Assembly: GCF_947495735.1 (NCBI RefSeq)
Contig: NZ_CANMAA010000002.1
Location: forward strand, 62,001-126,000
Reading direction: 5' to 3'
Origin: an uncultured Pseudokineococcus sp.
Lineage (GTDB): Bacteria; Actinomycetota; Actinomycetes; Actinomycetales; Quadrisphaeraceae
Length of the DNA stretch: 64,000 nt
In this document: positions 40,583-51,949 of the stretch, piece by piece
Numbering within the stretch: position 1 is the stretch's first letter
How the letters are laid out: each line of letters opens with the position of its first letter
Notes under the pieces: model-generated
The model's input: the letters and a program-made list of their open reading frames with translations, nothing else
Databases searched by the model: none
Told to the model about the DNA's origin: nothing
Position numbers and translations under genes: made by a program

Positions 40583-41502
40583 TCAGCGCCCGAGCGCCAC
40601 CTCGTCCAGCGACCCCAGCTCGCGCCACCGGCCGCGCCGCCCCGGCGCGGGATCCCCCGCCGGCAGGACCAGCACGTCCGCGGCGACGAGCGGGCCGAGG
40701 TCGAGCCCGGTCAGCCCGGCGACGTCCTCGACCGGCACCGCGAAGGTGCGGAAGGGCCCCAGCGGCGGCGGCTCGTCGACCAGCGCGGCGCGGGCAGCGG
40801 CGACCTGCAGGTCCACGGAGCCCAGCTGCGGCGCCTGGTCGAGGACGTGCGCGACAGCGGCCAGGTGCAGCCCGTCGGGGCCGGCCGCCGCCACGCGACG
40901 ACCTTCCAGAAGAGCCAGGGCACCTGGACGCCCCGGTAGGACGGGTCGTCCGCCGCGAGGACGGGACCCGTGAGCACGGCCATCCGCAGGTCGAGCACCT
41001 CGGCGCGGGACAGGACGTGGTCCTCCAGACCGAGCCACAGCTCGCGCGACTGGTTGAACGCCGAGGCCTGGGGCGCCGCGTTGGGGTAGGTGGAGGTGTC
41101 GGCCTCCGCCCGGGCGGCCTCCTCGGCAGAGCCCCACACCGGGTCGCTCCGGCGCACGAGGTGCCCCCGGTCCAGGTCGTTGCGGGCGTACAGCTCCGGG
41201 CCCGCCTGCGCCTCCTCGGGCACGCGCGGGTCGAGCCGCCAGTCGCCCGAGCGCCGCAGGTCGCGCAGCTGCGCCCCGTCGACGACCACGGCCGTCGCCG
41301 CGGCGAGCCGTCGCCGCGGGTCCAGGAGCACGGTGAAGTGCGTGCTGGGCAGCTCCACGAGGCGCTCGCGCGCAACCGGCTCCTCCGGTCGTGGCAGCGG
41401 CACGGCCACCCCGAGGAAGGCGGGGTCGTAGCCGTCGGGCTGCGGCGGCCGCCGGCCCGGCTCGCCGGCGCCGCGGGAGGTCGCCTCGCTCTCGTCGTCC
41501 AC
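40583..41502 (-). pseudogene. DNA/RNA non-specific endonuclease, frameshifted
   Basis: Relative of the NUC1-type DNA/RNA non-specific endonucleases. From the GTG at 41500-41502, the frame contains TVLLDPRRRLAAATAVVVDG, the active-site block YARNDLDRGHLVRRSDPVW (Asp-Arg-Gly-His), NAAPQASAFNQSRELWLGLE with the metal-binding Asn, and VPWLFWKVVAW. After that (around 40880-40890) the sense continues in another frame: DGLHLAAVAHVLDQAPQLGS and a coherent C-terminus ending at 40583. A one-base deletion, or two-base insertion, in the run of C and G there explains it. There is no signal peptide. It may be a true pseudogene or a sequencing error; the sequence elsewhere is well preserved. Confidence 0.8.
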
Positions 41503-41691
41503 GCCGCGAGCACAGCACGGACCACCGACGGCCGGGGTGGACGAGCGCCGGGGGCCGGCCCTCGACGCGCGCGTCCACGGCGGCGCGCCGCTCTCGTCGG
41601 CGGTCGGGTCCAGACTTCCGACGTCGACCAGTGACGAGCACAGACGCACCGTCACCACCCCTGAGGGTGGCGCGGTGCACGAGGAGGGTCC

Positions 41692-42711
41692 GTGGACATC
41701 CAGGCAGCGCGGGAGAGCAAGCGGGAGCTGCTGCGGACGGCAGCCACCGCCCAGGCCGCGGCCGCCGCGCCGGCGGGCGGCCTCGTCGTGGGGGTGCGCG
41801 TGTACGGCGGCGGTCGGTACGGGCTCGCCGTGCGCCACGACGGCAGCGCGGGCGCCGAGCTGGGCGCCCGGGCGCGCGAGCTGGCGGGCGAGGACGCCGA
41901 CGTGCTGGACGTCGGTGCCGTCCGCGCCCTGGTCGGCCGGGCCCAGCGGCTCGACCCCGGCGCGCCGCCCGCGGTCGAGCGCGCGCTCGCCGGCACCCCC
42001 ACCCCGGAGGAGCCCGGTCGCTGGGCGGCCGAGGTGCTCCAGCAGCGCGAGCGGCCGCTGCGTCCCGGCCTCTCGGTGGCCCAGCGCGCCGTCACGGCCG
42101 GCACGATCGGCGCCTTCGTGGTGCTCGCGGGCGACGAGCGGCGGTACGTGCTGTCGAACAACCACGTGCTGGCCGACTCCGACCGCGCTGCGCCCGGCTC
42201 GGAGGTGCTGCAGCCCGGCAGCGCCGACGGCGGCACGGCGGCCGACGTGGTCGGCGACCTCGCCGTGGCGCTCCCCCTGCAGCTGGCGACGCCGAACGTC
42301 GCCGACGCCGCCCTCGCGCGGCTGGCCGACGACGTCGACGTCGAGGCGCTGTACCCGGTCGGGGCCATCGCCACGACCGCTCCCGCCGACGACGACCTGG
42401 TCGTCGAGAAGGTCGGGCGCACGACCGGTCTCACGCGCGGCGTCGTCACCGCCGTCGAGCTCGACGGCGTGGCGGTCGGCTACCCCGGCGGCGCCGTCGT
42501 GTTCGACGACCAGATCGAGGTGACGGGCTCCGCGGGGGCCTTCTCGGCCGGCGGTGACAGCGGCTCGCTCGTCTACGACCCGGTCGCCCGCGCCGCGGTG
42601 GGCCTGCTCTTCGCCGGCAGCGAGCGCGGCGGACCGGCCGGCACCGGGCTCACCTTCTGCAACCCGGTGGACCGCGTGCTGGAGGCGCTGGGGGCGCGCC
42701 TGCTCGGCTGA
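41692..42711 (+). CDS. Trypsin-like serine protease, cytosolic (Nal1/VGVG-type)
   Basis: 339-residue protein with a chymotrypsin-fold protease domain. GAFVVLAGDERRYVLSNNHVLADSD carries the catalytic His, DAALARLADDVD the likely Asp, and AFSAGGDSGSLVYD the nucleophilic Ser in Gly-Asp-Ser-Gly. The N-terminal ~110 residues contain GGLVVGVRVYGGGRYGLAVRHDG, a beta-rich domain common in this protein group, and EPGRWAAEVLQQRERPLRPGLSV before the protease. No signal peptide, so it acts inside the cell or is released by lysis. The GTG start has GAGGAGG five to ten bases upstream. The small gene after it encodes a stand-alone version of the N-terminal domain. Confidence 0.85.
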   Translation: MDIQAARESKRELLRTAATAQAAAAAPAGGLVVGVRVYGGGRYGLAVRHDGSAGAELGARARELAGEDADVLDVGAVRALVGRAQRLDPGAPPAVERALAGTPTPEEPGRWAAEVLQQRERPLRPGLSVAQRAVTAGTIGAFVVLAGDERRYVLSNNHVLADSDRAAPGSEVLQPGSADGGTAADVVGDLAVALPLQLATPNVADAALARLADDVDVEALYPVGAIATTAPADDDLVVEKVGRTTGLTRGVVTAVELDGVAVGYPGGAVVFDDQIEVTGSAGAFSAGGDSGSLVYDPVARAAVGLLFAGSERGGPAGTGLTFCNPVDRVLEALGARLLG

Positions 42712-42768
42712 GACCGCCTCCGGTCCGCGCCCGTGGTGCGGGGGCGTGCGGCGGTGCACACTGCCCGG

Positions 42769-43026
42769 ATGAGCCAGACGCCCCCCGACGGCGGGCCCGG
42801 CGCCAGCCGGGACGCCGCTCGCGCCGCCAAGACCCGCCTCGCCTCGAGCCTGGCCGGTGACCGGCGCGTCAACGGGGTCGGGGTGGTCCGGCGGGCGCAG
42901 GCCTACGCGGTGCGCGTCAACGTCGTCGCCGACGACGACCGGCCCGAGCTGCCCGCCGAGGTGGACGGCGTGCCCGTGCAGGTGGACGTCGTGGGAGCCA
43001 TCACCGCGACGCGAGCCGCGCGATGA
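42769..43026 (+). CDS. Small stand-alone VGVG-domain protein, protease companion
   Basis: 85-residue protein. RLASSLAGDRRVNGVGVVRRAQAYAVRVNVVAD and LPAEVDGVPVQVDVVGAITATRA follow the pattern seen in the N-terminal domains of Nal1-type trypsin-like proteases (a VNGVGV strand, then a strand ending before Leu-Pro-x-x-x-Asp-Gly-Val-Pro-Val). Here the domain is alone, 57 bases after a protease gene. It may be a chaperone, inhibitor or duplicated propeptide; this is inference. It overlaps the next gene by four bases (ATGA). Confidence 0.75.
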   Translation: MSQTPPDGGPGASRDAARAAKTRLASSLAGDRRVNGVGVVRRAQAYAVRVNVVADDDRPELPAEVDGVPVQVDVVGAITATRAAR

Positions 43027-44378
43027 GCGACGGCGCGTCCCCGCGCGACGGGGCCTCCGACGGGGTGCGGGACCTCGACGTGCTGGTGCTCGGGGCCACC
43101 GGCTTCACCGGGCGCCTGGTGGCCCAGCAGCTGGCCGAGCGCGCCGCCCTCACCGGCGTCCGCTGGGCCGTCGCGGGGCGCAGCCCGGACAAGCTCGCGA
43201 TGCTGCTCACCCAGCTCGGGGTGCCGCACGTGCCCTCGGTCGTCGTCGACCTCCAGGACGGCGCGGCGCTCGAGCGCGCCGCTCGTCGCACGCGCGTGCT
43301 GCTCGACCTCGCCGGGCCCTACTCGACCACGGCGGACGCCGTCATCGAGGCGTGCGTGCGGGGCGGCGCCTCCTACGTCGACCTCAGCGGTGAGATCCCG
43401 GCCGTCGCCCGCTCGGTGCGGGCCTGGCACGAGCCGGCACGGCGCGCGGGCGTCCGCGTCGTGCAGGTCAGCGGCTACGAGGCGCTCCCCGCCGACCTCG
43501 CGGTCCTGGTCGCCTGCTCCCGGGCCGCCCGGACCGACGCCTCCGCCGCCTCCGACGGCACCGCGGGCGCGCTCGGGGACGGACCGGGCGCCGGCGGGCC
43601 GGTCGTGGCCGTCTCGGTCACCACGACGGCCAGGCCGCCGCGCCGGCGGATGGGTCTGTCCGACGCCGTCTCGGGAGGCACGCTGCAGAGCATCGCGGAG
43701 GTCCTCGCCGACGACGACGCGCGCGCCGCCGGCGACCCGGCCGCGCTCGTCCCGGACGAGCGCGCCGCCCGGCGGGTGCGGCGGACGAGCCCGCTGTCGC
43801 TGCGGCCGCGCGTGGTCCGCGGTCGCGTGCTCGGCCCCCTCGTGCCCGCGGGGTTCATCGACCCCCCCGTCCTGCACCGCACCGCAGCGCTGCTGGCCGC
43901 CGAGCGGGGGGTGCCGCACTCCCCCGCCGCGCTGGCCGAGGGCATGGACATTGGTCCCGCGCGCCTGCCGGTGGGCGCGCTGGCCCTCCTGGCGGCGACC
44001 GCGTCCGCCGCGCTCCAGCGGGCCGTGCTGGGCCTGACCCGGCTGCCGTCCCCCGTCCGGGCGCGGGTCGCGAGCGCGCTGGCGAGGGTGCTCCCAGGCT
44101 CGGGCACCGGCCCGCGGGGCGAGGTCCTCGACGGGTGGACGTGGAGCGTGCGCGCCGACGCCCTGACCCGCTCCGGCGCCCGGGCGTCGGCCGTCCTGGA
44201 CGGCGTGGGTCACCCCGGGTACCGGGCGACGGCGCGGATGGTGGCCGAGGTCGGGCTGCTGCTGGCCGCCAGCGCCGACGACCCGCCCCGCACGGGGCAC
44301 CTGACGCCCGCGCTCGCGGTGGGCCTGGAGGGCCTGCCCGCGCTCGCCGCCGCCGGGCTCGTGCTGCGCGAGGACTGA
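43023..44378 (+). CDS. Saccharopine dehydrogenase-like / trans-acting enoyl reductase family protein
   Basis: 451-residue oxidoreductase with an N-terminal NADP-binding Rossmann domain: VLVLGATGFTGRLVAQQL near residue 20, then VAGRSPDKL, LLDLAGPYSTTADAVIEAC and ASYVDLSGEIP. This is the actinobacterial trans-acting enoyl reductase/saccharopine dehydrogenase NADP-binding family; Rv2953, for example, acts on phthiocerol and phenolphthiocerol lipids. A Ser/Gly/Ala-rich insertion near residue 180 is disordered in character. The substrate here is unknown, with no lipid-synthesis cluster in sight. The start overlaps the preceding stop (ATGA). Confidence 0.87.
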   Translation: MSDGASPRDGASDGVRDLDVLVLGATGFTGRLVAQQLAERAALTGVRWAVAGRSPDKLAMLLTQLGVPHVPSVVVDLQDGAALERAARRTRVLLDLAGPYSTTADAVIEACVRGGASYVDLSGEIPAVARSVRAWHEPARRAGVRVVQVSGYEALPADLAVLVACSRAARTDASAASDGTAGALGDGPGAGGPVVAVSVTTTARPPRRRMGLSDAVSGGTLQSIAEVLADDDARAAGDPAALVPDERAARRVRRTSPLSLRPRVVRGRVLGPLVPAGFIDPPVLHRTAALLAAERGVPHSPAALAEGMDIGPARLPVGALALLAATASAALQRAVLGLTRLPSPVRARVASALARVLPGSGTGPRGEVLDGWTWSVRADALTRSGARASAVLDGVGHPGYRATARMVAEVGLLLAASADDPPRTGHLTPALAVGLEGLPALAAAGLVLRED

Positions 44379-44395
44379 GCCGGGTCGTCGGCCGC

Positions 44396-44401
44396 TACCG
44401 T
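44396..44401 (+). promoter_or_regulatory. -10 box of the GNAT gene (leaderless)
   Basis: TACCGT is followed by seven bases and GTG at 44409; this supports that start over a GTG nine bases upstream. Confidence 0.5.
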
Positions 44402-44408
44402 GCCGGGC

Positions 44409-44942
44409 GTGGGGGCTGGAGTGCGCGCGGGCGGTGCCGGACGTCCGGAGGCCGACCTGGCCCTCAGGACGGCGACCGCTGAGGACTGGCCGGCGATCGA
44501 GCCGATCTTCCGGGCCGTCGTGGAGGCCGGGGAGACCTACGCCTACCCGGACGAGCTGACCTCGACCGAGGCGCAGGGCCTGTGGCTCGAGCCGGCCCCG
44601 GGGTGGGCGCTCGTCGCGCTGTTGGACGGGAAGGTGGTGGGGACGGCCAAGGCCGGCCCCAACCGGCCGGGACGCGGCGCGCACGTCGGCACGGCGAGTT
44701 TCATGGTGGCGCCGGGCTCCTCCGGCCGCGGGGTCGGTCGGGCGCTCGGGGAGCAGGTGCTCGCCCGGCTCGCCGCCGAGGACTACCGCGCCGTGCAGTT
44801 CAACGCCGTCGTCGAGACCAACGTGCGGGCGGTCGCGCTGTGGCGCTCCCTGGGCTTCGACGTCGTCGGCACCGTGCCGGAGGCGTTCGACTCCCGCGCG
44901 CACGGGCTCGTCGGCCTGCACGTGATGCACCGCCCGCTCTGA
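44409..44942 (+). CDS. GNAT N-acetyltransferase
   Basis: 177-residue acetyl-CoA-dependent acetyltransferase. LALRTATAEDWPAIEPIFRAVV opens the fold, TASFMVAPGSSGRGVGRALGEQVL is the acetyl-CoA loop (Gly-Arg-Gly-Val-Gly), and FNAVVETNVRAVALWRSLGFDVVGTVPEAF is the C-terminal signature of the small-molecule and antibiotic branch. The first ~20 residues are Gly/Ala-rich. Substrate unknown. Convergent with an MFS gene 40 bases away. Confidence 0.9.
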   Translation: MGAGVRAGGAGRPEADLALRTATAEDWPAIEPIFRAVVEAGETYAYPDELTSTEAQGLWLEPAPGWALVALLDGKVVGTAKAGPNRPGRGAHVGTASFMVAPGSSGRGVGRALGEQVLARLAAEDYRAVQFNAVVETNVRAVALWRSLGFDVVGTVPEAFDSRAHGLVGLHVMHRPL

Positions 44943-44982
44943 CGCGCCCCGGCGCCTCGGGCGCCCCCCTCGCGCCGCCGGC

Positions 44983-46239
44983 TCACTCTTCCAGCGGCCG
45001 CCGACGCAGCACCAGCAGTGCGGCCACGGCGAGCAGGCCGACCGCGGCGCCGAGCACCTCGGCGGCGGTGCTGAGGTCGGTGGCCAGCGCGAGGGCGCCC
45101 ACCGCCACGACGGGCAGCGAGATGGCCACGTAGAGGACGACGAACAGGGTGGACACCACCTCCCCGGTCTGGCCCGGCGGGGCGGCCGCGCGCACGGACG
45201 CGACGCCGGCCCGGAAGGCGGTGCCGTGCCCGAGCCCGAGCAGGACCGCCGCCGTGACGAACACGGCGAGGTGCTCGGTCGCCAGGCCGGCGACGAGCAG
45301 CGCGGCGCCGACGGCCAGCACCGCGCTGCCGGAGGGCAGCGCCCGGCGCGCGGAGACGGGCCCGGTGGCCACCTGCGCCACGACGGACGCCAGGAAGGGC
45401 AGGCCCACGAGCGCGTTGGCGACGACGACGTCCCGGACGCCGAGCCCCTCGACGACCAGCCGCGGCGCGACCGCCGTGAAGAGACCGAAGACGGCGAAGC
45501 CGGCGAACCCGGCCGTGGCCGCGGGGACGAAGGCCCGGCGGACGGGCGGCGGCACCGACGGCCGCAGCAGGTGCGGCCGCCACGCCGCCACGGGGGCACG
45601 GCCCCGCGCGCTGCCCGCCGGGCGCTGCGACCCGGCGGTCTCCGGCTGCCACCACGTCACCAGGGCCGCGGGGACGAGCAGCAGGAGGTGCACGAGGTAC
45701 GGCGCCCGCAGCGGTGCCAGCGAGGCCTCGGCGACCACGGCGGAGGCCACCGGCCCCAGACCGAGGCCGAGCACGTTGACGGCGGTGGCGGCCGACGTCG
45801 CCGCTCGCGACCAGGGGCGAGGGGCGACCTCGACGACCGCGGCCGTGGCCGTCCCCGTGAAGATCCCCGCGGACAGGCCCGAGAGGAGCCGCCCGGCGAA
45901 CAGCAGCGCCAGGCCGTCGGCGACCAGGAAGCAGACGCCGCTGAGCGCGGCCGCCCCGATGCCGAGGAGCAGGAGCGGTCGGCGCCCCACCCGGTCGGAC
46001 AGCTCGCCGAGGACGACCAGCGCCACCAGGACGCCGACGGCGTAGGAGGCGAAGAGCGTCGTCTGCACGAGGGGGCCGAAGCCGAGCTCCTCCTGGTAGC
46101 GCCCGTAGAGCGCCGTCGGCAGGGTCGCCCCCGCCATCACCAGCCCGAACACCAGCGCGGCGCCGACCAGCCGGGCGACCTGCGCGGGGGCCACGGCGTC
46201 CGTCGTCCCGCTGGTGCGCCCCGGGCTGCCGCTCGTCAC
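44983..46239 (-). CDS. MFS transporter
   Basis: 418-residue multidrug-type exporter with 12 hydrophobic helices. YAVGVLVALVVLGELSDRVGRRPLLLLGIG is the hallmark loop between helices 2 and 3 (Gly-x-x-x-Asp-Arg-x-Gly-Arg-Arg). The mid-loop is Arg/Pro-rich. The GTG start overlaps the vsr stop (GTGA), which supports both starts and implies coupled translation, an odd pairing with a mismatch endonuclease. Substrate unknown. Confidence 0.9.
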   Translation of the reverse strand: MTSGSPGRTSGTTDAVAPAQVARLVGAALVFGLVMAGATLPTALYGRYQEELGFGPLVQTTLFASYAVGVLVALVVLGELSDRVGRRPLLLLGIGAAALSGVCFLVADGLALLFAGRLLSGLSAGIFTGTATAAVVEVAPRPWSRAATSAATAVNVLGLGLGPVASAVVAEASLAPLRAPYLVHLLLLVPAALVTWWQPETAGSQRPAGSARGRAPVAAWRPHLLRPSVPPPVRRAFVPAATAGFAGFAVFGLFTAVAPRLVVEGLGVRDVVVANALVGLPFLASVVAQVATGPVSARRALPSGSAVLAVGAALLVAGLATEHLAVFVTAAVLLGLGHGTAFRAGVASVRAAAPPGQTGEVVSTLFVVLYVAISLPVVAVGALALATDLSTAAEVLGAAVGLLAVAALLVLRRRPLEE

Positions 46240-46796
46240 GGGTCCACTGTGCGGCACGGGGCCGCCCCGGACGCACGGAGCCGGGCGCAGGCCGCCTCCA
46301 GCGGACCGGTGCGCCCGCTCGCCTCGCGGTGCCGCAGCACCGCGAGCACGCGGGCGGCGGCGACCTGCGCAGGCTCGTGCTCCCAGACGCGCAGCGGCAG
46401 CCAGCCCGCGGCCTGGAGGCCGAGGTCGGTGTCGCGGTCGCGCGCCACCACGCTCGCCAGCTTCTGCCGCCACCACTCACGGTTCGCGCGCGGCAGGTGG
46501 AGGTGCTGGGGGCAGGAGTGCCAGAAGCACCCGTCGACGAAGAGGGCGACGCGCTCGCCGCGCAGCAGGACGTCGGCCCGACGCCGGCGGTTGGTGCCCG
46601 GCGGGGCGGCGTCCACGACGAAGCGCAGACCGCGCCGGTGCAGCTCGCGCCGCAGCGCCACCTCGCAGCGGGTGTCGCGCCGCCGGTTCGCCCGCATCGT
46701 GCGCCGCGCCGCGGGGCTGGAGGGCGGCGGCGCCGCCGGGAGGACCTGCGTGCGGTACCCGACCGGTCGGGCGGCGGCGGCGTCCACGGCGGTCAT
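46236..46796 (-). CDS. vsr: Very short patch repair endonuclease (Vsr)
   Basis: 186-residue mismatch endonuclease of the Vsr family, which nicks at T:G mismatches formed when 5-methylcytosine deaminates. TMRANRRRDTRCEVALRRELHRRGLRF matches the DNA-contacting start, RRRADVLLRGERVALFVDGCFWHSCPQHLHLP carries the catalytic Asp and zinc-binding Cys/His residues, and WWRQKLASVVARDRDTDLGL ends the core. No DNA cytosine methyltransferase gene lies in this window, although Vsr usually accompanies one. The C-terminal ~40 residues are an Ala/Arg-rich extension. ATG start. Confidence 0.93.
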   Translation of the reverse strand: MTAVDAAAARPVGYRTQVLPAAPPPSSPAARRTMRANRRRDTRCEVALRRELHRRGLRFVVDAAPPGTNRRRRADVLLRGERVALFVDGCFWHSCPQHLHLPRANREWWRQKLASVVARDRDTDLGLQAAGWLPLRVWEHEPAQVAAARVLAVLRHREASGRTGPLEAACARLRASGAAPCRTVDP

Positions 46797-46832
46797 CCGA
46801 GCACCGACCACCGACAGCGCGTGGAGCGTCGC

Positions 46833-46874
46833 CCCGGGGCAGGCATCCCGGGGCAGGCATCGCGGGGCAGGCGC
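46833..46874. repeat. 14-bp tandem repeat between vsr and the esterase gene
   Basis: Three adjacent units of 14 bases (CCGGGGCAGGCATC pattern, the last diverged) in the divergent promoter region, about 30 to 70 bases upstream of the esterase -10 box. Confidence 0.7.
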
Positions 46875-46900
46875 CCGGGGAGCAGGCCGGGCGGACCGTC

Positions 46901-46906
46901 TACGGT
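46901..46906 (+). promoter_or_regulatory. -10 box of the esterase gene (leaderless)
   Basis: TACGGT, seven bases, then the GTG at 46914. Confidence 0.55.
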
Positions 46907-46913
46907 CGCCGCC

Positions 46914-47954
46914 GTGGAGCGCTCCCCGACGACAGCGCAGCGGCGGCGCGCCGCCGCTGCGGCCGCCGCCCTGGCCGCCTCGGCCGCCGGTCGCGCGACG
47001 TGGGAGCAGGCCCGTGCGCTCCGCGACGTGCCCCCGGAGCTGCGGCGCGCGGCGATGCTCGTGTCGTTCGTCCTGCCCCCTCCCCCGCTGCTGGCGCTGG
47101 TCTCCTCCCTCCCGGTGCCCGCGGCGCCGGTGGTGGACGGCGTCGTCGTCGAGCGCCGGTCCGTGCCGGGCGCCGGCGGTCGGGACCCGGTCGAGGTCTG
47201 GGTCTACGAGCCCGTCGGGCGGACCCGGCCCTCGGGGGCCCTGCTCTGGATGCACGGCGGCGGCTACGTGCTCGGCCATCCGGTGATGGACCACGGCACC
47301 TGCAGCCGCGTCGCCCGCGACCTCGGCGTCCTCGTGGTGAGCGTGCGGTACTCCCTCGCCCCGGCGCGCCCCTTCCCCGCCGGGCTGGACGACGCCCGGG
47401 GGGTCCTGCGCTGGCTGCAGGAGAGGTCCGGCGACCTGGGCGTGGACCCCCGCCGCGTGGCGGTCGGCGGGGAGAGCGCCGGCGGGGGCCTCGCGGCCGC
47501 GCTGGCGCAGCAGGCCCGCGACACCGGCTCGCCGGTGGCGTTCCAGCTCCTCGTCTACCCCATGCTCGACGACCGCACCGCCCTCGACCGCGGGCGCTCG
47601 CGCACGCTCGTGTGGACGCCGCAGAGCAACCGCGTCGCCTGGGGCGCCTACCTCGGGCACCCGGTGGAGGACGGCGAGGACCGCCCGTACGCGGTAGCCG
47701 CCCGGCGCGAGGACCTCTCCGGTCTCCCGCCGGCGTGGATCGGCGTCGGGACGCCCGACCTCTTCCGCGACGAGGACGTCGCCTACGCCCACCGCCTGGA
47801 GGCAGCGGGGGTGCCGTGCCGGCTCGAGGTCGTGCCGGGCATGTACCACGGCGCCTGGTCCCTCGCCGCGGACGCCCCGCCGGTCGCCGCGCTGCGCGAG
47901 AGCGCGACCCGGGCCCTCGGACGCGCCCTGGGCGCACCGACGAGCGCCGGCTGA
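46914..47954 (+). CDS. Alpha/beta hydrolase, hormone-sensitive-lipase type esterase
   Basis: 346-residue esterase/lipase. LLWMHGGGYVLGH supplies the HGGG oxyanion hole (near residue 115), VAVGGESAGGGLAAAL the nucleophile Ser (GESAG), a PDLFRDED segment the catalytic Asp and MYHGAW the His. The order and spacing are those of the HSL family. The first ~60 residues are Ala-rich, partly hydrophobic (LVSFVLPPPPLLALVSSLP) and may attach it to the membrane. The GTG is fixed by the leaderless promoter. Confidence 0.92.
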   Translation: MERSPTTAQRRRAAAAAAALAASAAGRATWEQARALRDVPPELRRAAMLVSFVLPPPPLLALVSSLPVPAAPVVDGVVVERRSVPGAGGRDPVEVWVYEPVGRTRPSGALLWMHGGGYVLGHPVMDHGTCSRVARDLGVLVVSVRYSLAPARPFPAGLDDARGVLRWLQERSGDLGVDPRRVAVGGESAGGGLAAALAQQARDTGSPVAFQLLVYPMLDDRTALDRGRSRTLVWTPQSNRVAWGAYLGHPVEDGEDRPYAVAARREDLSGLPPAWIGVGTPDLFRDEDVAYAHRLEAAGVPCRLEVVPGMYHGAWSLAADAPPVAALRESATRALGRALGAPTSAG

Positions 47955-47991
47955 GCCACCGCGGACCGTCCGAGCCGCCCTGAGGACGCAC

Positions 47992-48023
47992 GTCGCCCCG
48001 GCCCCCTCGGGGACCGGGGCGAC
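47992..48023. terminator. Bidirectional terminator hairpin
   Basis: A ten-base perfect stem (GTCGCCCCGG/CCGGGGCGAC), continued by CCC/GGG inside, lies between the convergent esterase and nrdJ genes. Confidence 0.8.
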
Positions 48024-48036
48024 CTGTCGGGCGGCC

Positions 48037-50922
<2,886 letters not shown>

Positions 50923-51036
50923 GGGTCCTTCTTCCATCGCTGGGGCTCGTCGGTCGGGGCTCCTCGGGGGAGCCCGGGTGCATCGAGTTCTGGGAGGGCT
51001 GCGGGGCCTGGTGGGGGCGCCGCGCTTCCGTGGCGG

Positions 51037-51555
51037 TCAGGTCGCCTGGTCGGCTGTCGGCCGGTCGGGCACCTCGGGGGCGTGGTCGTCCGGGGCGGCC
51101 CCGGCGGCGTCGCGCTCGGCGCGCAGCACCGCGATGGCGGCCGCGAAGTCGTCCAGGGTGTCGAAGGCCTGGTAGACGGACGCGAAGCGCAGGTAGGCGA
51201 CCTCGTCGAGCTGGCGGAGCGGCTCGAGCACCGCCACCCCCACCTCGTGGGCCTCGACCTCCGCCGCCCCGGCGGTCCGGATCGACTCCTCGACCTGCTG
51301 CGCCAGCAGCGCCAGGCGGTCCTCGGTCACCGGTCGGCCCTGGCAGGCCTTGCGGACCCCGGAGAGGACCTTCTCGCGGCTGAACGGCTCGGTGGTGCCC
51401 GACCGCTTGACGACGGTGAGGCTGGCGGCCTCCATGGTGGTGAAGCGACGCCCGCACTGCGGGCACTGGCGACGCCGACGGATGGCCGTGCCGTCGTCGG
51501 TGGCACGCGAGTCGACGACCCGCGAGTCGGGGTGCCGGCAGAAGGGGCAGTGCAC
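51037..51555 (-). CDS. nrdR: Transcriptional repressor NrdR
   Basis: 172-residue ATP/dATP-sensing repressor of ribonucleotide reductase genes. [16 protein letters not shown] and [15 protein letters not shown] form the zinc ribbon (Cys3, Cys6, then CPQC). The ATP-cone follows: [24 protein letters not shown], ending [17 protein letters not shown] short disordered tail completes it. The GTG at 51553-51555 is preceded by GGAGGAG. The gene sits just upstream of nrdJ (114-base gap), and two palindromes further upstream look like its own binding boxes. Confidence 0.96.
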   Translation of the reverse strand: MHCPFCRHPDSRVVDSRATDDGTAIRRRRQCPQCGRRFTTMEAASLTVVKRSGTTEPFSREKVLSGVRKACQGRPVTEDRLALLAQQVEESIRTAGAAEVEAHEVGVAVLEPLRQLDEVAYLRFASVYQAFDTLDDFAAAIAVLRAERDAAGAAPDDHAPEVPDRPTADQAT

Positions 51556-51657
51556 GACGCGCCTCCTCCCGCGCCCGGCGCACCGGGGCGGACCTGCGCA
51601 CGCGCGCGGGCACCGCGGCCCGGCCTCTCCAGCACGGGAGACCGTCGACCTCGGCAC

Positions 51658-51670
51658 CCACAACCTGTGG
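51658..51670. promoter_or_regulatory. NrdR box candidate 2
   Basis: CCACAACCTGTGG is an inverted repeat about 105 bases upstream of the nrdR start. It resembles the CNACAN-type NrdR boxes of streptomycetes as I remember them. Confidence 0.4.
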
Positions 51671-51689
51671 ACGAACCACAGCCGTGCGA

Positions 51690-51703
51690 CCACCAGATGT
51701 TGG
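51690..51703. promoter_or_regulatory. NrdR box candidate 1
   Basis: CCACCAGATGTTGG is a second, weaker inverted repeat centred about 32 bases from the first, roughly three helical turns. That is the paired arrangement NrdR needs. A minus-strand TAGCGT (51709-51714) lies just upstream as a possible -10. Confidence 0.4.
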
Positions 51704-51949
51704 GGTTAACGCTATGTCGACGCGGACGCGCACGCAACCACCGGGCGTGTCGGCGTGGCACACCGGACCAGCCGGCCGCGCGGTCGCAGCTCGAGGCACG
51801 AGAGGTCGAGGGAGCACGTGCCCGAGCCTGGCGCCGACCACCGACAGCGGTGCCGACGAGCCGCGGTCGACGGGCCGGGGCCGACCCGCGTCGGACCCCG
51901 GCGCTGCAGCACGGGGGTCCGCACGCGGGGATCCGACGCGGGGGGTGCC

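Noticed and set aside
50923-51036. Cobalamin riboswitch between nrdR and nrdJ
   Set aside because: The gap is only about 114 bases and lacks the conserved core; nrdJ appears to be read from the nrdR promoter.
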